64,000 nt of DNA from Diabrotica undecimpunctata (Eukaryota > Arthropoda > Insecta > Coleoptera > Chrysomelidae): contig NC_092803.1 in NCBI RefSeq assembly GCF_040954645.1, positions 69,010,427-69,074,426 on the forward strand. The letters run 5' to 3'. The notes under the pieces are model-generated. The model was not told the origin of the DNA. It worked only from the letters and a program-made list of their open reading frames with translations, and ran no database searches. The number at the start of each line of letters is the position of its first letter. Position 1 is the first letter of the stretch. A program made the position numbers and the translations under genes. Positions 43,573 through 55,639 of this stretch are shown piece after piece.

Positions 43573-44990
43573 ATGATGTGTTTTTTGTTTGAATGATGAG
43601 CAATGAGTATTTTTAATAATATAGGGTTTTTATCGCGGTTCTCAAAGAATTAGTTTGTAAGTACTTTTTTAAATTATCTTTATTATAACTATTATGAAAC
43701 ACACATATATATCTAACATAGCCAATGTAAATTTAAAATAAACTATCTTTAAATTGATGTTCTTATAAAACTAATTAAATTCTATAGACAATGTTAAATT
43801 TAAACAAACTATCTTCAAAATTGAAATTGTTATGACACTAACTAAATTATATTAACAAAATTTTGTACCTTTCTTTCACTGAATGCCTAAATGAACTGTT
43901 TTCTACTATATAGATTCTAATCACCACTGAATGTCTTCGTACTTCAGTTATCCTTGTTTTTTTGTGAAATTACTTTTTCCAATTATCAGCTTCTACCAAT
44001 TTAAGATATAGTTTTCTTCACCAGCATTTATACACCACCAACCAAACCAGCAAACAGCATTTATATTTATTCTTCTTTTCAATATACCAATATCCAATTA
44101 TTATAAGTTGATTTATACTAATCTCCAATCATAATATAATTTTAATTCCTTCCAATGTCCATCCAATATTCTTCTAATATACTTTTATAATCTTCAATAA
44201 TTATTTGTGTATAATTATAAATGTGCATTAAATATATGCATAATTTTTAATCTTCTTTTAACTCACTATATTAAACAATTGGACTATCTCCAACTAACTT
44301 TCATATTTCTTATTAAACTGCTTGACTGACTTACTAAAATTGTGAACAATTGACTTTCATAATAAACTGGCCTGACTTCTGACTAAAAACTTCCATCTTG
44401 AATCCAAATCACGGGTATTTATATCCTTTTGGATATTCCAGAACCATCTGGTAAGAGATCATGTTCCAATTTGTTCTATTTCTTCGATATCGATGTTCTC
44501 GAAAAAAAATATCTGTTCTATCCACCGACATAATCATTATTCCAGAATGTTCGACCGTAAACAATGGTCACACTCTGCACTCTGGAGAATTCTTTAATGT
44601 TCCATTGATAATTTTGTTGACATTTAGGCTTTTCAGATCAGAATAAACATTCAAATTAGTAACTAACACTCTAATTTAATAAAATACACATTTCAAACAA
44701 TATATTATTATAACCCCACTTTATATTCCCTTATGATTAATTTCTATCTGTCAATTACTTACTGTATAGTTGGTTGCCTAGGCACATGGCTCACTTAAAT
44801 CTATTTACAACATTAAAATACAACTTTTTACAATTATTATATGCTAATTTCTTAAAATGCCCTCACATAAATATATTTTTATAAAATTCTCTAGTATATA
44901 ACTTATTTAAAATAATCAAATACTTTTTTATATCTAATATTATGTAGTATATAACTTATAAATTATTTTCTATAAACCCCAATTGTCACA
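43569..44990 (-). repeat. 3' LTR of element 3
   Basis: 1,422 bp, ending TGTTATGATG on the plus-strand left and GTCACA on the right (TGTGAC...ATAACA on the coding strand). Confidence 0.9.
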
Positions 44991-45595
44991 ATACCCCAAA
45001 ATAATATTTAAAATAAATAATTTACTTATTATTTTTTTAAATATTAATTTTCTCATACCTTATTAAATTTAATAAATCAATTTTTTTTTTTATTTTTTTT
45101 TTTTTTATTTAAAATGTGTTAAATACATCCCTGTTCGCTGTCTATATCAAAGCAGAGAACAACGTAGCACAGTTCGGCTATTCTATGGTCAAACTGTCAT
45201 GTCAAATGGAGAATGGATTTTATCAGAGAATAAAATATAACCTTAATTAAAAATATAATCTATATTGTGTTCTGTTTATTTATAGACAAAATCTAGGAAG
45301 TATTTCCATTCAAAATAACTTTCATCAATATAAATTGGTAAGTTTTTCCACTTTATCATATTAGAAAGACATTTTTATAGCAATTATAGTATCAATTTTG
45401 TGTCTAACCCCAAATTATGATTTTTAGGGTACAAATTAATTTCCATATATACAAAATTCAACAAGTATGATGTCAAATTGATTCAAAATAATGAAATCTA
45501 CCATCTACCATTTAACAAATCAAGTCTATTGAATAAAATGGATATATCAGTAAGTTATTAGTGTTATTATATTTGTGTTAAAGGTATAGAAAATA

Positions 45596-48500
45596 TTATT
45601 CAATCTCTTCATGATATTGAAAAATGTCGTTGATATGAAATATGCCTCTTAGTCTGTTCTCTGCATCTATTAACACATAACTATTTAGTCCATTCTGATT
45701 TTCAATTGTATATGGACCTTCAAACATTGGTTGTAATTTCTTACAACGGTTTTCTTTAACATTACTTTTTCTAAGTGAACGAATTAACACTAGGTCTCCT
45801 TTTTGAAATGTGATTGGTTATTTTATATTTCGATTTTGTCTTCTGATATATTTTTCAGCTTTCCTCCTAATTCGGTTATTCACTTTCTGCATTACTTGTT
45901 CTAACATATCCTGATTATATTCACTAATCCACTTTCTGTTTCCTATATGGCCAAACATTAAATATTCTGGTACTTCCTCTGTATTCAAATTATGTGTATT
46001 ATTCAAAAAATATTCTACTTGTGGTATATGTTGCTGCCAAGTTTCGTGTTGATTTTGGCACAGTATCCTTAAATATTTTATAACTTCTTTAATATATCTT
46101 TCTGCAGGATTTGCCTGAGGATGTCTGATACTTGTAAAATGAATGTTGATTCCCTTTTTCTCACAAAATGTCCGAAATTTTTGGTTGTTAAAATATGTAG
46201 CATTATCTATTATGCAATTTCTAAATGGTCCTATTTCTTCGAAAAATTGATTAATATATAATTTTAATGTTTTAACATTTGTTCTAGAGCAGGGATATAG
46301 TTTAATAAATTTTGTATATAAATCAACTATCACTAGTATATGCTTTTTTTCTGTTGGACTGAGAACTAAATTTGAAATAAAATCCATGGAAACTGTATTT
46401 AGTTTTTCATATACATTAGATTTATATGTGTTCTGGTTTTTGAAATTCTTTTCTTTGTTTAGTTGACATATTGGGCATTGGGTAGTAATTTCTTTTGCTA
46501 TACTTATGTCATTCTTTGCAAAATAATTGTCCCTAAATAGCATCCATAGCTTTCTTGAACCAATATGCATATAATTGTTATGTAAATTTTTCAATATTTT
46601 CTTTGCTAAAGTTCTAGTTATTACATATACTTCTATGCCATTTATTATTTTATAATATACTCCATCTTTCCTAAGGACTTTTTGTTTTTCACTCAAATTG
46701 ATCTGATCTCTTATAATTTCTTCTTTAGAATATAATCCAGTACTTTCTACTAATTGATTTAATCCAATTTTTATTGTTCGCTGCCCTTTTTGTGATGTAT
46801 TTTCTAACCTTGATAAAGCATCAGCCACTATATTGGATTGTCCAGAAATGTATTTGATTTCAAAGCAGTATTCACTAAGTATTAGACTCCACCGATGTAT
46901 TCTACTGTTTCCATATTTGTTATTTAATATAGACGTTAAAGCTTGGTGATCTGTTTCTATTGTAAATTCATTACCCAACAAATAAAATCTTAATTTTGTG
47001 ACACAGTGTATTATACTTGCTAGTTCTAATTCTGAAACTGAGTAACCCTTTTCATGTGGCTTTGTAATTCTTGAAATGAATTGTATTGGGTATTCGACCC
47101 CATCATGTATTTGTAATAATACCCCTGATAATCTCTCTATTGATGCATCTGTTCTTAATATGAATGGCTGTGTGTAGTCAGGATAATATATTTTTAAATT
47201 TGACAGAAAAATGTTTTTAATTTCTTGGAATGCTAGTTCTCTTCTCTGATCCCATCTCCATTTTACACCTTTTCTCAGTAGTTCAAGTAATGGAATTTCT
47301 TTTATACTTAGATCTGGTATCATCCTTTTATAATAATTAATTATTCCAATAAATCCTCTTAAAGTTCTTAAATTGTGTGGTGTTTTATATTCCTGAATGA
47401 CTTGTGTCCGTTCTGGATCCATTTCGATTCCGATTCGAAATGTACATTTTTCTTGATTTATTTTTAGTCCAACTTTGTCTAATCTATTTATTATAATTTT
47501 TAGGTGTTTCTCATGATCTTCAGCAGTTTTAGAAAAAATTAATATATCATCAATGTAGTGAATTACAAAATGTTCATATTGATCCAAAATATCATGAAGA
47601 CATCTACATAGAGCACTGCAAGATGATTGAAGTCCAAATGGTACTACTTTGAATTGATATACTACTCCATCTATCTGAAATCCTGTATACTGTCTACTTT
47701 TTCTTTCTAGAGGTATTAACCAGAAACTATGCTGTAAATCGATTTTAGTGAAAAACGACATTCCTGTAATTCTTCCTAATATTCCATCTATACTCATTGG
47801 TGCTTCAAATTGCTTTTCAGTAATCTTGTTAATATTCCTTGCATCCAAGCATAACCTGATTTCACCTGATCTTTTTCGTACTACTACTATGGGGTTAATA
47901 AAACGTGTGTCTGCCTTCTCAATGATCCCATCTTCTAACATATTATTAATTGTTTTGTTTACTTCTTCTCTGTATTTATATGGTATTGGGTATGATTTTG
48001 TTTTAAAATCTTTTTCTTCTTTAACTTTTATACTATGGATATAATTTTGTGCAATTCTATTTTCTTTATTGACAAGTCCCCTGTGTTGCTGCAATATGGA
48101 AATGACTATTGATTTATATTCTTCAGGGCAATTTAAAACTTTCATTATATCTTCTTCTTTACAAATAAAATTATTCTTCATTATGTACTCATTATTCCTT
48201 GCTTCCAATTTTACGCACTCCGCCTCGTAGGCATCCATCTGCTTAAAATTTCCATTCCTTAAATATTCACTACAATAATTATTCTTTACATTCTTTTGGG
48301 ACATTTCCCTATCATCAAAATACATTTCTTCTTCATAAACATCATTATTTTCTTTTAATAATATCCTATCAACTCTTATTCCTTCTTCCACCTCATCTTT
48401 CTGCATAAATTTAATTATTTGCCCTTCCAAAGTTACCATTTTTTCTTCAAAATCTATCTTTACTTTCTTCTTTTCCAATTCATCATTTCCCATTAATATA

Positions 48501-48865
48501 TCAACACATAAATCCTTGACAATAAATCCTTGCATATTAATTTCTTTATTAAGAATATTAATTTTAAAATTGGCTAGTTTATCAATTTCACCCAACTTCT
48601 TATTATTTGCACCAACAATTTTAATTTTTGGAATCTTTATTATATCTGATAATTTTAATGTATTAAAAATAAAATTCTCCGAGACTAAAGTACTTTCTGA
48701 ACCAGTATCTATCATAATCTTAATCATTTTATTTTTGGCCAAAGCATTTATATAAATTAAATTAATAGATTCAATAATTTTCTCTTCATCTAAAGAAATA
48801 AATTCAGAAGGTTTTTCATAATAGCAATGGCCTAACTTGTAATTCAGAAAGTTTACTGCACAAAA
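45596..48865 (-). pseudogene. pol: Pol of element 3 including integrase, with late stop
   Basis: The frame is -1 to gag. Protease, RT (HYIDDILIFSKT) and RNase H are as in element 2. The RT has an in-frame loss of 13 residues just after EKCTF: the stretch with YLGYK is replaced by Arg-Ile, probably harming the thumb/palm junction. Integrase is present: CPICQLNKEKN zinc end, SMDFISNLVLSPTEKKHILV, CIIDNATYFNNQKF and RHPQANPAERYIKEVIKYLR carry the three acidic residues. A TAA at 45818-45820 cuts the frame. Past it the same frame continues to 45596 with PITFQKGDLVLIRSLRKSN and GPYTIENQNG, the usual C-terminal GPY/F-type region. Two or three changes therefore separate it from a complete pol. Confidence 0.9.
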
Positions 48866-50393
48866 TTTTGATTATTAGAATTGTCAGATTGTATCTGACC
48901 ACTTGGATCTGATGTCCTATGTCTTTCCCTACTATGACTTCTACTCACATTTTCTTGCCTTGTACTATTTCGTTCCCTGTCTTCGCAGCTTCTATTCCTT
49001 CGAACACAATTTACCTGTCTGTTATAGTTAGGTCGCTCTGTATTTCTTCTATTGTTAAAATCTTGTCTATTATTATTAGTACTGTTATTAAAATGTTGTT
49101 TATTATAATTACTGTTATTATTATTAAAATTTTGTAAATTATTACCATATCTATAATTATTGTTATATGATTGTCTATATTGTTGATTATCATTTTTATT
49201 ATATTGAAAGTTATTATTGTTTTTTCTGTTGTTATTATTACTTGTCATATTGCCTCTTTGTATTCTTTGAATAAAATTAATAAAACTATCTATTGTTTGA
49301 ATATTTTGTACAGTTACGGTTTGCACAACATCAGCATCAAAATGTCTAGATACATTTAAGACTGTTTCATCCTCTCTAAGTGGTGGTTCTAAATATTTTG
49401 CAACTGTTATCAATTTCAATGCATAATCTACCATATTTGATTTTAAATTTTGATTATACTTTCCAAAATATAGAATTTCTCTAAACTTTGCTTGCTCTAA
49501 TTCACCCCAATAATAATTTAAAAATTTATTTTCAAATGTTTGAAAGTTATCTAAATCATTTTCAATACTAGCAAACCAAGTTGCTGCATTGTCATTTAAT
49601 GTCATTCTAATATAATCTTTAATATCATTAATATTATTCACAAATCTTAATTTATGTTTTAAACTATTTATGTATACTCTAGGATGCAAAATTTTTATAT
49701 TACCAGAGAATTTAATCCCAGTCTCATTTGTTAAATTTAAGTAAGGTCTCCCTATGTCTCTCATTTGTGAAATATCATCTATTCTCTGTTCCACATTTCT
49801 TATTTGATTACTATTTATTTGGATATTTTGTTGTATATCGTCTAATTTTTCTTCTGTGTTTCTCCTGTCTTCGTTAATTTTTACTTCTAAGTTACATTTC
49901 TGTAACTCTATTTTCTGTTCTATATCTATCTTATTATCTTGAATAATCCTCTTTACTTCTGTCCTCTCATTTTCTATCCTTTTCTTGTAGTCATTCCGTA
50001 TATTTTTTATTTCATTTGCTACTTTTTTCTCTGCAGCTTCCAGTTTTTTATCCATTTGTTTTTCTATTTGTTTTACAATTTTATTATTATTATCTTCTAT
50101 TTTCTTTTCTAATTTTCTATAATTCTCTTCTAATTTCTGTTCCATTTTTTTCATGTCTTCTTTGATTTCTTTTGAATTCTCTTCCATTTTTTTGTATTCT
50201 CTTCCATTGTCTTGTTCATCTGCATCATTAATGACATCAAAGCTGCCATATTGACATTTTCCTCTCTTTCTGGATTCATTTCTGCAGTATCTTGTGGAAC
50301 TTGAACTAAACTCTCCTCTTGTATAGGTTGTGTTTCTACTTCCACATCTTCTTCATTCTTTTTGCTTCTTGTACCTTTCTTTCCTTGAGACAT
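48853..50393 (-). pseudogene. gag: Gag of element 3 with frameshift in the coiled coil
   Basis: The ATG at 50393 opens as in element 2 (SQGKKGTRSKKNEEDVEVET) but shifts frame within the EENSKEIKEDMKK repeats: that frame ends at 50151. The rest, open from 50187 to 48853, covers the coiled coil, capsid-like region, a shorter Asn-rich stretch than in element 2, and the Arg/Ser tail. Length change within the short repeats is the likely cause of the shift. The site homologous to the element 2 frameshift (five A) is intact here. Confidence 0.85.
48862..48868 (-). promoter_or_regulatory. Candidate -1 frameshift site of element 3
   Basis: The heptamer A AAT TTT sits in the gag frame before GTG CAG TAA, as in element 2. 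Pol continues in the -1 frame. Confidence 0.55.
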
Positions 50394-50537
50394 TTTGAGA
50401 CTTTACTTGTTCAAATATAATTAAAAATAAAATCTATAATTTTTCCTTTCTACTGATAATTAATTTAATTATATGAGAGCACTTATCTTCCCAAACTAAT
50501 TCTTTTAAATAGAGAGCCACCGCGTTGGGTGCCAAAT

Positions 50538-51923
50538 TGTTATGATGTGTTTTTTGTTTGAATGATGAGCAATGAGTATTTTTAATATTATAGGGTTTTT
50601 ATCGCCGTTCTCAAAGAATTAGTTTGTAAGTACTTTTTTAAATTATCTTTATTATAACTATTATGAAACACACATATATATCTAACATAGCCAATGTAAA
50701 TTTAAAATAAACTATCTTTAAATTGATGTTCTTATAAAACTAATTAAATTCTATAGACAATGTTAAATTTAAACAAACTATCTTCAAAATTGAAATTGTT
50801 ATGACACTAACTAAATTATATTAACAAAATTTTGTACCTTTCTTTCACTGAATGCCTAAATGAACTGTTTTCTACTATATAGATTCTAATCACCACTGAA
50901 TGTCTTCGTACTTCAGTTATCCTTGTTTTTTTGTGAAATTACTTTTTCCAATTATCAGCTTCTACCAATTTAAGATATAGTTTTCTTCACCAGCATTTAT
51001 ACACCACCAACTAAACCAGCAAACAGCATTTATATTTATTCTTCTTTTCAATATACCAATATCCAATTATTATAAGTTGATTTATACTAATCTCCAATCA
51101 TAATATAATTTTAATTCCTTCCAATGTCCATCCAATATTCTTCTAATATACTTTTATAATCTTCAATAATTATTTGTGTATAATTATAAATGTGCATTAA
51201 ATATATGCATAATTTTTAATCTTCTTTTAACTCACTATATTAAACAATTGGACTATCTCCAACTAACTTTCATATTTCTTATTAAACTGCTTGACTGACT
51301 TACTAAAATTGTGAACAATTGACTTTCATAATAAACTGGCCTGACTTCTGACTAAAGACTTCCATCTTGAATCCAAATCACGGGTATTTATATCCTTTTG
51401 GATATTCCAGAACCATCTGGTAAGAGATCATGTTCCAATTTGTTCTATTTCTTCGATATCGATGTTCTCGAAAAAAAATATCTGTTCTATCCACCGACAT
51501 AATCATTATTCCAGAATGTTCGACCGTAAACAATGGTCACACTCTGCACTCTGGAGAATTCGTTAATGTTCCATTGATAATTTTGTTGACATTTAGGCTT
51601 TTCAGATCAGAATAAACATTCAAATTAGTAACTAACACTCTAATTTAATAAAATACACATTTCAAACAATATATTATTATAACCCCACTTTATATTCCCT
51701 TATGATTAATTTCTATCTGTCAATTACTTACTGTATAGTTGGTTGCCTAGGCACATGGCTCATTTACAATTATTATATGCTAATTTCTTAAAATGCTCTC
51801 ACATAAATATATTTTTATAAAATTCTCTAGTATATAACTTATTTAAAATAATCAAATACTTTTTTATATCTAATATTATGTAGTATATAACTTATAAATT
51901 ATTTTCTATAAACCCCAATTGTC

Positions 51924-51926
<3 letters not shown>
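50538..51926 (-). repeat. 5' LTR of element 3
   Basis: 1,389 bp, close to the 3' LTR apart from a 33-bp gap and a few substitutions. Directly followed (coding strand) by the variant tRNA-Lys primer site at about 50516-50534. Confidence 0.9.

Positions 51927-52001
<75 letters not shown>
51927..52001. repeat. (TA)n right of element 3
   Basis: 75 bp of TA directly at the LTR end. Confidence 0.95.
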
Positions 52002-52005
<4 letters not shown>

Positions 52006-52381
52006 AAATATCAGAGTCAGATTTGGACATATACATAGTACCTACTGATCTGCGCAAATATCGAATCGCAATGATTACCCTTTACTGCTTCCTATACTGT
52101 ACAAATAGAAGCCATAACATTATTTATTAACTTTATATCCTTATAAAATCCCCCTCATATTTATTTATAAAATAAAACTTGTGTGCAATGCTAATCTAGA
52201 GAAATAGATTAGTAATTAATTATTCCCGCATTCTTTGAGTGTTTAAAATACCAGTAACAGCATCAAAATTTATTGAATTTGATAAATTATGACATTTCGA
52301 ACTATTTAATTGTCTCTGAGCGTGGAGTGCGCCCCAAATGTAATTGGCCTGTGGTGTGGTATGATTTATTTTAAAATCAAT
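52002..52381. other. Unassigned spacer
   Basis: No recognised motif. A 61-codon minus frame at 52405-52220 overlaps the transposon end and is probably chance. Confidence 0.4.
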
Positions 52382-52383
52382 TA

Positions 52384-52830
52384 AGGTAAGATGGGGCAAG
52401 TGCATTATCGGGGCAAGTGCAGAACATTATCATAAAAACCTATCACCTTTGAAATATGGGCTGCCATATATTATTTGGTATCTTTAATACCCGTGACAAC
52501 AGTCTTTAACAACAGCGAGCTGCTTTATTACGTTTCACTGATGTTATAGGTACGGTAGTGTCACTTGTGTTTTGCAACTTCTCGAGCAAGGTCACTGATA
52601 AAAATTAATCCATTTATATCTACCGAATCTGTGAACATCTTTATATTATTTTTGGTAGGTAAGTATCTTAGGCACAATAGTTTATGATAAACATAATATA
52701 TTTTTTAAATATTTACTTTTTGACAGTTTTTATTGTTGTGCCGCTCTTGCCCCACGTATTTTTAAAGTCGGGGCTAGTGCGGATAAAATTGTGGGGTAAG
52801 AGCGGCACATATTACGCACTTGCCCCAAAT
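52384..52830. repeat. Left end of pogo-like element with subterminal motif copies
   Basis: GGGGCAAGTGC occurs in the TIR (52393-52403) and at 52410-52420. Near variants occur about 52742-52756 (GTGGGGCAAGAGCG, inverted), 52769 (GGGGCTAGTGCGG), 52792 (GGGGTAAGAGCGGC) and 52816-52826 (inverted GCACTTGCCCC). These are likely transposase-binding sites. Confidence 0.75.
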
Positions 52831-52865
52831 CTCACACAGTTTTTCTTTATGCTTTTAGTTCCACC

Positions 52866-54829
52866 ATGGTGAGAAATTACATTCGCAGAAGTAGCAGGGG
52901 CAAAGGATATACGAAAGAGAGTTTAAAAATTGCACTGTCGGCAATTAAATCTGGGCAAATGACTTTATACCGAGCTACTAAAGTGTACACAATTCCAAGA
53001 AGTACTCTCCATGATCACCTTAAAGGTAGGAGAGGACAAAAAAGTTCCAGCTATGGAAGAACTCAGGACATTCCTCAACAGGAAGAAGAAAAACTAGCAA
53101 ATGGCCTTCGTACTATGGAAAAATGGGGTTTTGGCCTTTCTAGAAAAGAAGTGTTGCAGGTTGTAGCTGACTTCGTCAAAGAGAATAACATTAAGACACA
53201 GTTTAAAGATGGTAAACCAGGAGAAGATTGGTTTCTTAATTTCAAGCGTAGACATAACCTCTCTATTAAAAAACCCCAGAGTGTTAAATTTGCTAGAAAA
53301 AAAAAACCTTGACCCATTCCTGATCTACAACTATTTTGATTTACTTGAAAACGTTATAGAAGAACTTGGTTTACAAGAACGCCCGTCGCAAATTTGGAAC
53401 TTGGATGAAAGCAGTTTTTGCACAGATCCGTCAAAAACAAAAATTGTCGGGCAAAGGGGAGCTCCGTCCACAAGAACTATTAGTGGGCCTGGCAAACAAA
53501 ATACAACTGTTCTTATGTGCTGCAGCGCAAGTGGCAAAAAAGCACCTCCGCTTATTGTCTTCAAAGGTAAACATGTTTGGGACCAGTGGACTGCTCCGCG
53601 TGGCACGGAGTTTTTAGATACTACCTACGCTGCCACTCCTAAAGGGTGGATGGAGACAACTGTATTTAGAAACTATTTTGAAAACAGTTTTTTAAAGTTT
53701 ATTGGTTCAGAACGACCGGTATTAGTAATTTACGACGGACACGCGAGTCATCTTGGAGCAGATGTCATAAATATAGCTGTTGGAAACCGTATTACGATAC
53801 TTAAGCTCCCTCCTCACACCAGTCATGTACTCCAGCCCTTAGATTTGTGTGTATTTAAATCACTGAAGACCCGTTGGGATGCTAAACTTGTTGAATGGCA
53901 GAGAAAAAATGTGGGGGCCGCTGTAACAAAAAGTATGTTTTCCAAGATGATAGGAGAAATATGACAGGAAACCAGGCCCGAAATATTAGTGAGTGGTTTC
54001 ATTAAAGCAGGAATAGTTCCGCTGAATAGGAATATTATTCAGCAAGATTTATTTGACCCAGTGGCTCTCCAACGTTGGCAAAAAACCCGTAACGTGGCTA
54101 GGTTTGATGGTCCTGACTTAACTTTGCCTAGTACATCAGCAAAAAATAATGAAAATCCAATCACAGTCGAAGCACAGTCAACTTCCAGCTCGACAGATAT
54201 ACAAACATTTCAAGAAACTGAGAAGATTCTGGATGTTTCATTCGAAGAGTTGTTATTGAGGTCAACCAAACGTGAAAACAATTCTAATTCGAAGAAAAGA
54301 AAACGCGTGTGCTTGGGTGCAGAGGTGATAACAAGAGCCGATGTTAAAAAAATTTTAAGTTCAAATACAACAAAAAAATATAAACCAGAAAAAAAAATTA
54401 AAAAGATTTACAAAAAAAAAATTGCTGAAAGCAGTTCCGAAAATGATAATAGTTCTTGGTACAGTGATTCAAGCGAAAACAGAATTGTTGAATTTGACGA
54501 GCTAAGCAAAAGTGATTTGGAAGAGTTTGATGAAAAAAACCCTACTGACAAACTTACATTTATCAAAATACAAATTGGGGAGTTTGTATTAGTAAATTTT
54601 CCTGGAAAAAAGAAAATGTTCAAATATGTTTGTTTGGTGAAATAACTGATCAATGGTGATGAAGCCGAAGTAACAGGCTTGAAAAGGCTCACAAATAAGT
54701 GCCATTTTATTTTAAAACCCAACGATGTCTGCACTATTCTACTGTCGGACATAGAAACAAAACTACCTGTTCCAAAAATATCAATAACTGCTGATTACGA
54801 AAAGTATATTTTTGTAGACTGCACCTGAA
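52866..54829 (+). pseudogene. Pogo-like transposase with three lesions
   Basis: The ATG at 52866 sits in a good context (CCACCATGG). The N-terminus has a psq-type HTH (ATKVYTIPRSTLHDHLKGR) and then a CENP-B-type HTH region (WGFGLSRKEVLQVVADFVKE ... WFLNFKRRHNL). The catalytic domain has IWNLDESSFCTD (first Asp), VLVIYDGHASHLG (second Asp) and PPHTSHVLQPLDL (third Asp). A charged Ser/Lys-rich C-terminal tail follows. Lesions are one extra A in a run of ten at about 53299-53308, shifting frame; TGA at 53962-53964 where Trp is likely ancestral; and TAA at 54643-54645, after which the frame continues to 54829. The catalytic Asp residues are all kept. It acts on its own TIRs by cut and paste, as known for the family. 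Confidence 0.9.
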
Positions 54830-55059
54830 GTGTTTGAAGCATAGCATAAGTATTTTTTCCAATTATTATTATTTTTTGTTACTGTTAACAGGATTTATTC
54901 ATTCTGGTACGTTTAGTTTATGTTTTTATTTTAAATAAATATTTTTCAGTCAAAATATCTGAAATTGTTTTGACTCTCTCCTAAAAAATATTTCGTAGCA
55001 TTTTTTTCTTAATATTTTATTAAAGTTAAGCATAAAGAATAAAAATTACATATATGTAG

Positions 55060-55354
55060 GATTTCTGCACTAGCCCCGTATGGAACACTTATTATTATTA
55101 GCAAAAATAATGGCACATTCTGCTCTTACCCCGGATCAGTGGGGCAAGTGCGTAACATGTACTTGCGAAAAAAAATGTATAGGCAAATTTGGTAGGTAAT
55201 GTATTTTTGTTATCTAAATAGTTTTAATTGGTCGGTTAATAATCACAATTATACGACAGAAGTTTAAAAAAATCTTAATTTGAAAGAGGCAATTTTTGTA
55301 GTTAAATGAATATTAACTATGAATTTTTTCGTTCGCACTTGCCCCATCTTACCT
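55060..55354. repeat. Right end of pogo-like element with subterminal motif copies
   Basis: TGCACTAGCCCC (about 55066), TGCTCTTACCCC (about 55121) and GTGGGGCAAGTGCG (about 55140) precede the TIR. These mirror the variants at the left end. Confidence 0.75.
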
Positions 55355-55639
55355 TATTACGTTACCTACCCATAGTTTTTTTTGTCACAAATATGTCGCA
55401 ATGGGCCTCGAGATACCTTTGCGGTATACCTTTGACCTTTGTTTTTTCCTTAGTGAAGGAAAATTTTAACAATTTAACCAATTTACTTTCTTTTGTTCAC
55501 TTCTAAGCCTAGACACTTACAAATAAAATATTAAAAAAACAAAGGCGCAAAGATCAGTGAAAGGCAAATATTCCATACAAATATTTATAACACCAACAGA
55601 AAAAAGTGAATAGTTTAAAAAAGTGACAGAAATGGGAGA

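Larger units (their letters stand above)
43569..51926 (-). mobile_element. Ty3/gypsy element with long LTRs, element 3
   Basis: An 8.4-kb relative of element 2 in opposite orientation, with LTRs at 43569-44990 (1,422 bp) and 50538-51926 (1,389 bp). The primer site reads TGGCACCCAACGCGGTGGC, a variant of the tRNA-Lys form. Leader, gag and pol are nearly identical to element 2. The LTRs share ends and the U5 part but differ strongly over much of U3. The 33-bp LTR length difference lies near 51761, where sequence between short TTACA repeats is missing. Coding lesions are a gag frameshift, a 13-residue RT deletion and a stop after the integrase core. Both outer flanks are (TA)n. Confidence 0.9.
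52384..55354 (+). mobile_element. Pogo/Tigger-like DNA transposon with TIRs and TA duplication
   Basis: Terminal inverted repeats are AGGTAAGATGGGGCAAGTGC at 52384-52403 and its exact reverse complement at 55335-55354. Each is flanked by TA (52382-52383 and 55355-55356), the Tc1/mariner-superfamily duplication. The 2,971-bp unit holds one transposase gene with a DDE_1/CENP-B-like layout. The non-coding flanks carry further copies of GGGGCAAGTGC-like motifs. Perfect TIRs and few coding lesions indicate a fairly young copy. Confidence 0.95.

Noticed and set aside
47748..48044. Plus-strand frames within elements 2 and 3 (also 39757-40053 and 48516-48755)
   Set aside because: They mirror antisense of pol in both elements. 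Conservation follows from the pol sequence itself.
35561..51926. Reading elements 2 and 3 as one composite element or a segmental inverted duplication
   Set aside because: Each has its own complete LTR pair and primer site, and their LTRs differ, so two insertions explain it better.
52220..52405. Minus-strand frame of 61 codons at the transposon boundary
   Set aside because: It crosses the TIR and target duplication and is most likely chance.
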